Notes under the pieces: model-generated
Told to the model about the DNA's origin: nothing
Seen by the model: the letters and a program-made list of their open reading frames with translations, nothing else
Databases searched by the model: none
Translations under genes and position numbers: made by a program
Shown here: one piece after another, positions 1 to 5,235 of the stretch
How the letters are laid out: every line of letters starts with the position of its first letter
Numbering within the stretch: the stretch's first letter is position 1
Assembly: GCA_003818595.1 (NCBI GenBank)
Contig: RPQV01000216.1
Location: 1 to 6,323, forward strand
Length of the DNA stretch: 6,323 bases
DNA from: Calditrichota bacterium
Lineage (GTDB): Bacteria > Zhuqueibacterota > Zhuqueibacteria > Residuimicrobiales > Krinioviventaceae
Reading direction: 5' to 3'

Positions 1-782
1 GTCAGGCCGCGTCGTACCAGTTCCGGAAAAATTTCGGCCGCGTTGCCGACCAGGCCGATCGACAGCGCCTGACCGACGCGTTTTGCGGCCTCGATCCAGC
101 TTAATGCTTCATCCAGATCAAAGGTCGAGCGGTCGCAAAATCCCTCTTTGACTTTGCGTTCGATGCGTTCGGGCCGAACCTCAACATCGAGGATGATGCC
201 GTCATTCATGGTGGCGGCGAGAGGTTGCGCGCCGCTCATTCCCCCCATGCCGGCTGTCAATACGAGTTTCCCCCGTAATGAACCCTTGAAATGACGCTCG
301 GCCACGCATCCCAATGTTTGAAATGTACCCTGGAGGATTCCCTGAGTGCCGATGTATATCCATGAACCGGCAGTCATTTGACCATACATCACCAGTCCCA
401 GCTCGTCATAGCGGGAAAAGTTTTCCGCCGTTGACCAGGCGGGCACGATGTTGCTGTTGGCGATGAGCACGCGTGGGCTATAGGGGTGAGATTTGATGAT
501 GCCGACAGCCTTGCCGGATTGTATCAGCAGGGTCTCGTCATTTTGGAGGGATAAAAGGGCTTGGACGATGCGGTTATAGTCGCGCCAATTGCGCGCGGCG
601 CGACCCGATCCGCCATAGACGATCAGTTGATTCGGATCGAGGGCGACTTGCGGATCGAGATTGTTTTCCAGCATTCGTAATGCCCCCTCTGTCTCCCAGG
701 AATGGGCGCGCAGGGTGTTTCCTCTTGCCGCGCGGATGGGATCAAGGGGTTTTTCTTCCATGAACATGGGACGAGGGCACAT
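1..782 (-). CDS. hutU: Urocanate hydratase (urocanase), N-terminal 260 residues; 3' end cut by window edge
   Basis: Urocanate hydratase (EC 4.2.1.49) is the second, cytoplasmic step of histidine degradation. It converts urocanate to 4-imidazolone-5-propionate using tightly bound NAD+ as an electrophile. The 260 visible codons match the family closely from end to end. The SWxTEGALRMLxNNLDP stretch is at about 28-43, YGGSGRAARNW at 56-66, the family signature YGQMTAGSWIYIGTQG at 133-148, the glycine-rich NAD-binding GMGGMSGAQPLA at 178-189, and GNAAEIFPELVRRG at 246-259. Family members are about 550-560 aa, so a little under half is present; the catalytic C-terminal part lies outside the window. 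The ATG at 780-782 is chosen because a GAGGAG ribosome site sits 6 nt upstream; later Met6 and Met8 lack one. It starts 62 nt after the aclA stop on the same strand, so co-transcription is likely. No hutH, hutI or hutG is visible here. Identification is by remembered family sequence. Confidence 0.95.
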   Translation of the reverse strand, partial: MCPRPMFMEEKPLDPIRAARGNTLRAHSWETEGALRMLENNLDPQVALDPNQLIVYGGSGRAARNWRDYNRIVQALLSLQNDETLLIQSGKAVGIIKSHPYSPRVLIANSNIVPAWSTAENFSRYDELGLVMYGQMTAGSWIYIGTQGILQGTFQTLGCVAERHFKGSLRGKLVLTAGMGGMSGAQPLAATMNDGIILDVEVRPERIERKVKEGFCDRSTFDLDEALSWIEAAKRVGQALSIGLVGNAAEIFPELVRRGL

Positions 783-788
783 GGGGAT

Positions 789-794
789 CTCCTC
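789..794 (-). promoter_or_regulatory. Ribosome binding site of hutU
   Basis: On the minus strand GAGGAG lies 6 nt before the hutU ATG, inside the 62-nt aclA-hutU gap. It is the strongest Shine-Dalgarno match in the leftward gene block and fixes the hutU start. The rest of the gap (795-844) shows no convincing promoter and no stem followed by a T-run. Confidence 0.75.
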
Positions 795-844
795 GATTTG
801 AAAGAATTAACGCTTTGCTGTTGCGATACCGGAGTCGCGAATGA

Positions 845-3607
845 TTACAGCAGATACTCCACTTCACTTTGAGGCGTCCGGCAATCCATATCCATCCCGC
901 GATCGCGATGATCCGCAATTTCGGCGATATTTCCGACCGTGCGGCCGATCATGAACAGATTGAACACCAGTTTTTGAGCCTGAGCGAGAGACATTGTTTC
1001 GGTCTTCAAGTCATTCCAGATGAACTTGAGCGAAATGACCGCAAGGACGGCATCCACGTTGACGCAGAACACGTTGGGAGTGACGCCTTCATTGAGCAGT
1101 TCTCGCACCAGCGAATGGTAGAATTCGTGAAAGATATTATAAATCTTTTTCGCGCTCAATTCGCGATAAACAAAGTCCTCGCGTGGATCAATATTAATGG
1201 CATTTCCTTTGAAAACAGGGTGGTTGATACAGGGGATGCGGGCATAGTCGAGTTCGCCTTTTTCCTTCATCTCCTGCTTGTAGCCGGCGTATTCTTTTGC
1301 CGTTCGGCTCGCAAGTTCCTTCAAGTCAATTCCATGACCCGCGTCTCCCGGATCAGAAATTTTCGCATCTTTGAATTGTTTCAGCAAAAACTCGACCGCT
1401 TCGAAACCGTTGCCGCCGTGGGCATAACCGGTGTTGGTTAGAAACCCGGCAAAGGCGGTGGCAATATGATTGCGTGCGCTCACGGATTCTTTGGCGCCTT
1501 TGGCCGACAGCGTCCCCGGGCCGTTGGTGACCGTTAATCCCAGCAGATATTTCAACTCGGTCAGCTCCTGGTCGTTGGGTTTGCGGTTGAAGAGAATCTG
1601 AAAAACATTGCTGGTGAAACTCGACGCCAAGTACTGCGTGTGACCGCTGGTTATTTTCTGCCAATGTTTATTGTGATGTCGATCGATAATCGTAAACGCG
1701 GTCAGTTGTGCCGTGATATATATATAATAGACCGACTCCTCAACGACCTGGCGACTGATTCTCTTTTCCAGCATCGAGTTCCAGAACATGCTGACGATGA
1801 GGGAAGCCAGCAGGAATTCGGTTTTGTCTTTTATGCACTGCCCCTGACGTTCGGCAAAAGCGATGGCTATATCGCAGAGTATGACCGATGGTCTGAGATT
1901 GGTAGACTGATGAATCTCTTTAAGCAGGGTCGTTTCGAAGGGGTGTTCCACAATGGGTTCATCGGTCATGAGGACGCGTGAGATTTCCTGCTCAATGGCG
2001 GTGCGATCGCTTTCGCGCGATTCAAACGCCGGGAATTCGCGGATGAGATTGATGATAAAACGGCTGTATTCTTTGATTTTTGCGAGGAACGGATGGTGTC
2101 CGACAAGGGCCGCCCGGGCAGCCAGCAATGCGTTGGGCGAGCATTCATTGGCGTCGGCGATATCGAACAGCGGGATCAGCGACTCATCGAGCTTCATGAA
2201 CATGTTGAGGAGCATATTGATGCGGCGCAAATCGCGTCTGCCGGGCATGGTTTTGGTGATCGCAAAAAAGACATTCTCCTCGATCGAGTTTTTGGACAAC
2301 TCGAGAACGCTTTTGCCATGCAATTCGGCGATTTGGGTTTTGGCGTCCATCCGCGAAGCGCTGGACTTGTTCCGCATACTCGAGCGGATGTAACTGGCGC
2401 CCACTTGTTTGGTGATTTCGGTAATTTGTTCATTGTAGGGATGGAGGGCCTGCACAATCGGCAGATCGAGGTCTTTCGGCAATTTGGTGATATGGTCGCT
2501 GATCCAGAGCTTGAGTGATAAATCTCCGGTTTCCGGGAAATCAGGCTTTTCGTCAATTTTATCATAGACCGCCTTCATCGCTTCGGGGAAATGCTGGATT
2601 GACGAAATCCGCACCCCTTTTTTGCTCACCATGGGCTTTTGCGGATTAAAAAGCGGCACACCGAAATAATCATCGAACCACTGTTCTTTCGACTGCGCAT
2701 CATCACCGCTGCCTGCCATGGCGCCGGCATGTCCGCACGCGCGTGAGATGTTGGTCTTCCACCGTCCGGTCACGCAGACGATGATCGGTTTATTGAATCC
2801 GAATCGGCGCTCCTGAATCCAATCCAACGCCTGCTTTTCATAGTATCCTCCGGGCTCCACATAGAGGGCGACGGCCTTGGTGCGCGGGTCATTTTGCGCG
2901 GCATACAGAAATTCGGCCAAGGCGAAATGAATATACATATCTTTGCCGGAGCTGACGGCGGTGCTGATGCCGAATCCCGCCATTTTCAGGTATTGGGCGA
3001 TGGTGGTGGTGAAATTGCCGGAATTGCTGTGGATGGCGATGGATCCCTGTTTTAATGTCTCTTCCGGATTGTCGCCTCCGAGGGCGCCGCCGATGCGAAC
3101 GTGATCCCAGACATTCGCCACGCCCAGACAGTTGGCGCCGATCACATCCACGCCGGAATCCTGACAGGTGTAGCGGACATTGCGCGAATCGCGAACAGAA
3201 ACTTTTTCGGTGACAATGATGATCCGCTTTAGATCACGATTAAAGCGGACAAACTCCCACACCGCCTGACTCACGGCTGCCGGCGGCAGATAAATGACTC
3301 CCACGTCGAACCAGATTCCCTTGGCCATCACATCGCGTACGGTTCGAAAGACCGGAATATCCCCCAATTTGGTTTCTAATACGCCTTCGCGGCCGTACTG
3401 GACGCCGGCGACGACGTTGCCGCCGCTGTATTCATGGGAGACCGGCGTCACTTTGCGGCTTTCATTTCCCAGGATATTGACGATGCAGACTCGGGAATCT
3501 TTGGTCACCAACTCTTCCAACGAGTGTATACCCACATAATATGGGAAAGGTTTTGTAATTAATTGTCTCATGAGTATGCCCATAATTCCAACTTGTTTTA
3601 ATACCAT
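845..3607 (-). CDS. aclA: ATP-citrate lyase, CoA-ligase/citrate-synthase-homology subunit, enlarged (920 aa) with apparent tandem CSH domains
   Basis: This is the large subunit of a two-subunit ATP-citrate lyase (citrate + ATP + CoA to oxaloacetate + acetyl-CoA), cytoplasmic. It corresponds to the C-terminal two thirds of human ACLY and to AclA of Chlorobium (plants use the opposite letters). Residues about 13-175 form the CoA-binding Rossmann part. Residues 186-350 form the ligase part, with SNSGNFTT at 194-201, the conserved Glu251 in EPGG, and the phosphohistidine loop GHAGA with His293. Residues about 651-920 are a citrate-synthase-homology (CSH) domain with His796 (INHP), Asp852 (VNVD), Arg889 (GRT) and Arg910. 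Asn695 (TNGP) replaces the expected first catalytic His. The usual subunit is about 610 aa; the surplus lies between His293 and Asn695, where about 405-650 looks like another, degenerate CSH copy. The start is uncertain: the ATG at 3607 has no clear ribosome site, and Met9 (3583) or Met13 (3571, MRQLITKP) are alternatives. It follows aclB by 66 nt. It may belong to a divergent ACL type, and activity on citrate is inferred. Confidence 0.9.
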   Translation of the reverse strand: MVLKQVGIMGILMRQLITKPFPYYVGIHSLEELVTKDSRVCIVNILGNESRKVTPVSHEYSGGNVVAGVQYGREGVLETKLGDIPVFRTVRDVMAKGIWFDVGVIYLPPAAVSQAVWEFVRFNRDLKRIIIVTEKVSVRDSRNVRYTCQDSGVDVIGANCLGVANVWDHVRIGGALGGDNPEETLKQGSIAIHSNSGNFTTTIAQYLKMAGFGISTAVSSGKDMYIHFALAEFLYAAQNDPRTKAVALYVEPGGYYEKQALDWIQERRFGFNKPIIVCVTGRWKTNISRACGHAGAMAGSGDDAQSKEQWFDDYFGVPLFNPQKPMVSKKGVRISSIQHFPEAMKAVYDKIDEKPDFPETGDLSLKLWISDHITKLPKDLDLPIVQALHPYNEQITEITKQVGASYIRSSMRNKSSASRMDAKTQIAELHGKSVLELSKNSIEENVFFAITKTMPGRRDLRRINMLLNMFMKLDESLIPLFDIADANECSPNALLAARAALVGHHPFLAKIKEYSRFIINLIREFPAFESRESDRTAIEQEISRVLMTDEPIVEHPFETTLLKEIHQSTNLRPSVILCDIAIAFAERQGQCIKDKTEFLLASLIVSMFWNSMLEKRISRQVVEESVYYIYITAQLTAFTIIDRHHNKHWQKITSGHTQYLASSFTSNVFQILFNRKPNDQELTELKYLLGLTVTNGPGTLSAKGAKESVSARNHIATAFAGFLTNTGYAHGGNGFEAVEFLLKQFKDAKISDPGDAGHGIDLKELASRTAKEYAGYKQEMKEKGELDYARIPCINHPVFKGNAINIDPREDFVYRELSAKKIYNIFHEFYHSLVRELLNEGVTPNVFCVNVDAVLAVISLKFIWNDLKTETMSLAQAQKLVFNLFMIGRTVGNIAEIADHRDRGMDMDCRTPQSEVEYLL

Positions 3608-3673
3608 GATCTGATAAAGCGAGCCCAGCAGGGAACTTGATATTCATTGCTCGACCGCGTGATAGAGCCGTTA

Positions 3674-4933
3674 TCAATATTTTTTTTCATATTCAGCTCG
3701 ACCTGCCGTGTCCCACCAGTCATCAATCTTTTTAGCGTATTCGAGCACGCCGATCATTGATGAATCATATCCGAACATTTTGTAGGGCAATTTCAGGCGG
3801 TCGAGAATATCTTTGCCGTAAAACATGCCGCGGATGAGGTTGGGCCCTCCGCGACCGACGACCGTATAAATCGGGCGTTTGCCGCTCTGGGCGATATGGT
3901 CGCGCAGGGCATCAAAAATACCTTTGAAGGTCACATAAATATCTGTATTGTTCGCCTTGCCGCCGATGATCAATAGAACATTGGCTTGATCATACCATCG
4001 TTTAAAGACGATGCGGCTGATTTGATACATTTTTTCATAAGGCGGATTGCCGCCAAAGTCCGATGAGAAAATCGCCTTGATCCCCAATGTTTCCGTTGCT
4101 GCCGAACTGGCGCCGCCGCCGAACATGAAGGGAATGATCGTGCCTTCGGGATTGAGTTCAAGCACATCACTTTGTCCCTGATAGGTGCGCAGCTGATTGA
4201 TTTCAGCCTCAAACTCGGTGACATCCTCCTGAAAAATCGTGATCGGCAGACCGATGCGCCTCCAGGCGGGATTGTCCTGATCAAACGCCGCTTTGAGATC
4301 ACAGGCAATCGGAATATATCGATTACCCTCCTTTTTCATGCGGATGGGATTGATTTCCACGGTGGTCAATCCGTAATTATCGTACAATTGCCATAATAAT
4401 GGCAGGCTTTGCACCAGGGGAGAGATATATTTTTCCGGACAACCGATGTCGCCCAAGGCGTTGGTGAGATCGAACGATTTGATGCCGATGAAAGGATCGA
4501 TCCATATCACCCGTTTCTTTTCCGGCGGCAGGCTTTCAACATCGACGCCGCCTTCGGTGGAAATGATAAAGATCGGTTTTCGTTCCGTGGTGGAAACAGA
4601 GATGCTGAAATAAACCTCGATGTCAGATTCGACAAATTCCTCAAAAGTGACCCCGTTGGCCTGCACGGTCTTGTTGCCGTAGGTGTGGGTGACAAAATAT
4701 AAATCCTGCTTGGCCGTCATGGCGTCGTGCACATTGTCGGCGATGCGGATGAGTCCCGATTTACCCTTTTTGCCCACGCCGCCATAGAAAAACGGTTTGA
4801 TGACGACTTTGCCGAACTGGTCGATCATCATCTGGATCTCTTCTTTGGTAGCCAATTCGGAGATGGTTTTGGCCACGGGGAATTCCACCAGATTCAGCAG
4901 CCGGCTGCCGTATCTTAATCCTGTGATCTGCAT
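3674..4933 (-). CDS. aclB: ATP-citrate lyase, ATP-grasp / citrate-binding subunit (419 aa)
   Basis: This is the small subunit of ATP-citrate lyase, equivalent to the N-terminal part of human ACLY and to Chlorobium AclB (about 400 aa, so the length is normal). It would bind ATP-Mg and citrate and, with His293 of AclA, form citryl phosphate. The ATP-grasp half (about 1-235) shows VVIKPFFYGGVGKKGKSGL (43-61), EGGVDVE (127-133) and VEINP (192-196, putative metal ligand Asn195), followed by IACDLKAAFD with Asp212. The citrate-binding half (about 245-400) shows LNPEGTI, GGGASS (272-277), IIGGKANNTD (322-331; Asn328 and Thr330 match citrate contacts of human ACLY) and GRGGPN with Arg361. The stretch that reads NYGEYSG in typical ACL is here SSDFGGNPP (290-298), so this is a divergent member. 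Succinyl-CoA synthetase beta is unlikely because of the citrate-domain motifs. An AAAGGA ribosome site 9 nt upstream supports the start. It is the first gene of the leftward block, with aclA 66 nt downstream. Confidence 0.92.
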   Translation of the reverse strand: MQITGLRYGSRLLNLVEFPVAKTISELATKEEIQMMIDQFGKVVIKPFFYGGVGKKGKSGLIRIADNVHDAMTAKQDLYFVTHTYGNKTVQANGVTFEEFVESDIEVYFSISVSTTERKPIFIISTEGGVDVESLPPEKKRVIWIDPFIGIKSFDLTNALGDIGCPEKYISPLVQSLPLLWQLYDNYGLTTVEINPIRMKKEGNRYIPIACDLKAAFDQDNPAWRRIGLPITIFQEDVTEFEAEINQLRTYQGQSDVLELNPEGTIIPFMFGGGASSAATETLGIKAIFSSDFGGNPPYEKMYQISRIVFKRWYDQANVLLIIGGKANNTDIYVTFKGIFDALRDHIAQSGKRPIYTVVGRGGPNLIRGMFYGKDILDRLKLPYKMFGYDSSMIGVLEYAKKIDDWWDTAGRAEYEKKY

Positions 4934-4968
4934 GAATAGTTGTCCTTTAAATCAATACCCTGTCAAAT

Positions 4969-4979
4969 CGAATCATTCG
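4969..4979. promoter_or_regulatory. 11-nt odd-centred dyad in the aclB leader
   Basis: CGAAT-C-ATTCG is a perfect palindrome with 5-nt arms around one central base, 36 nt upstream of the aclB start codon. It could be a protein-binding site or a small mRNA stem. Short dyads of this size occur by chance, so the call rests only on position and perfection. Confidence 0.2.
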
Positions 4980-5004
4980 GAATTATGGAAAAGTTGAAAA
5001 TGAA

Positions 5005-5033
5005 AAAGGCACACCCGTGGAGACTGTGCCTTT
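5005..5033 (-). terminator. Terminator-like hairpin in the acl leader (possible attenuator)
   Basis: The 9-nt arms 5005-5013 and 5025-5033 (AAAGGCACA / TGTGCCTTT on the plus strand) are perfect complements around an 11-nt loop. Read on the minus strand, the stem is followed by TTTTTCATTTTC, which makes a plausible intrinsic terminator in the direction of aclB. It lies 71 nt upstream of aclB rather than behind a gene, so it would act as an attenuator or end a short leader RNA. On the plus strand the T-run is weak (TTTAGTTT). There is no rightward gene ending here for it to serve. Confidence 0.55.
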
Positions 5034-5091
5034 AGTTTAACATGTTTCGAAATTGCGGAAGCCGCATATGCCAAAAACGTGACGTTTCCAT
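5032..5091 (-). CDS. Possible 19-codon leader peptide upstream of the acl terminator-like hairpin
   Basis: ATG at 5089-5091 to TAA at 5032-5034 encodes METSRFWHMRLPQFRNMLN. The stop codon overlaps the first base of the terminator-like stem, the geometry expected of a leader ORF in an attenuator. The upstream purine-rich AGAAGA on the minus strand is only a weak ribosome site. The composition is Arg- and Met-rich with a single Trp and His. It does not show the runs of one amino acid seen in trp or his leaders, so any sensed signal is unknown. A 19-codon ORF can easily arise by chance. Confidence 0.25.
   Translation of the reverse strand: METSRFWHMRLPQFRNMLN
5054..5066. other. Small hairpin TGCGG-AAG-CCGCA
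   Basis: Perfect 5-nt arms 5054-5058 and 5062-5066 enclose a 3-nt loop, between the 13-nt dyad and the terminator-like hairpin. On the minus strand it lies within the possible leader ORF. It could be the upstream pause hairpin of an attenuator. It has no T-run and is not a terminator itself. Confidence 0.3.
5075..5087. promoter_or_regulatory. 13-nt perfect dyad AAACGT-G-ACGTTT, candidate operator
   Basis: Two 6-nt arms (5075-5080 and 5082-5087) are exact inverted repeats about a single central G. It lies in the middle of the divergent intergenic region, just downstream of the candidate acl -10 element and about 70 nt upstream of the -35 of the rightward promoter. A transcription factor bound here could repress acl. 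The regulator family cannot be assigned from the half-site. Confidence 0.4.
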
Positions 5092-5110
5092 TTATGATCT
5101 TCTGAAAAGC

Positions 5111-5138
5111 AATTTAGGGAAATTCAACAAATAAGCAA
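5111..5138 (-). promoter_or_regulatory. Candidate sigma70-like promoter for the acl-hutU block
   Basis: On the minus strand TTGCTT (5133-5138) and TAAATT (5111-5116) are separated by 16 nt. Each is a moderate match to the -35 and -10 consensus in an AT-rich stretch. Transcription would begin near 5104 and give a leader of about 170 nt that carries the dyad, the small hairpin, the leader ORF and the terminator-like hairpin before aclB. It is an imperfect match in AT-rich DNA and therefore tentative. Confidence 0.35.
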
Positions 5139-5157
5139 GTTTTTTTATTCATAATCC

Positions 5158-5186
5158 TTGCAACAAAATTCTTCTGGTGATATATT
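5158..5186 (+). promoter_or_regulatory. Sigma70-like promoter of the YghO/BcerS-like gene
   Basis: TTGCAA (5158-5163) and TATATT (5181-5186) are separated by exactly 17 nt and match the -35 and -10 consensus at 4/6 and 5/6 positions. Transcription would start near 5193, leaving a leader of about 43 nt before the ATG at 5236. It is the best promoter match in the window. Confidence 0.5.
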
Positions 5187-5213
5187 AGGTCAACATAAAT
5201 CGATGAAAGATCA

Positions 5214-5227
5214 ACCTCCGGGGAGGT
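5214..5227 (+). promoter_or_regulatory. Ribosome site of the rightward gene inside a 14-nt palindromic stem
   Basis: GGAGG (5222-5226), 9 nt before the ATG at 5236, is a strong Shine-Dalgarno sequence and decides the start over an in-frame ATG 33 nt upstream (5203). It forms the 3' arm of ACCTCC-GG-GGAGGT. In RNA this can fold as a 5-bp stem with a CGGG tetraloop, which would partly hide the ribosome site. Confidence 0.5.
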
Positions 5228-5235
5228 GTTCGACG

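Noticed and set aside
821..842. GCGA...TCGC inverted repeat between aclA and hutU
   Set aside because: The stem is only 4-5 bp with an 8-nt loop and there is no T-run after it, so it is not a credible terminator.
869..2518. Several plus-strand ORFs of 113-190 codons opposite aclA (869-1441, 1640-1981, 1953-2393, 2093-2518)
   Set aside because: They lie entirely antisense to a gene with clear family motifs, overlap each other, lack ribosome sites and resemble no known family. They are shadows of aclA codon bias.
3462..3677. 71-codon minus-strand ORF starting with TTG at the end of aclB
   Set aside because: It overlaps the aclA N-terminus in another frame, starts inside the aclB stop region and has no ribosome site. 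The aclA frame carries the recognisable protein.
3674..4933. Succinyl-CoA synthetase (sucC/sucD) as an alternative identity for the acl pair
   Set aside because: The small subunit carries the citrate-binding motifs after the ATP-grasp part, and the large subunit has CSH domains fused to the ligase; succinyl-CoA synthetase has neither.
4961..4966. Perfect TTGACA -35 hexamer on the minus strand 27 nt before aclB
   Set aside because: No -10-like hexamer lies 15-19 nt downstream (the 17-nt position reads ACAACT), and a start there would leave almost no leader.
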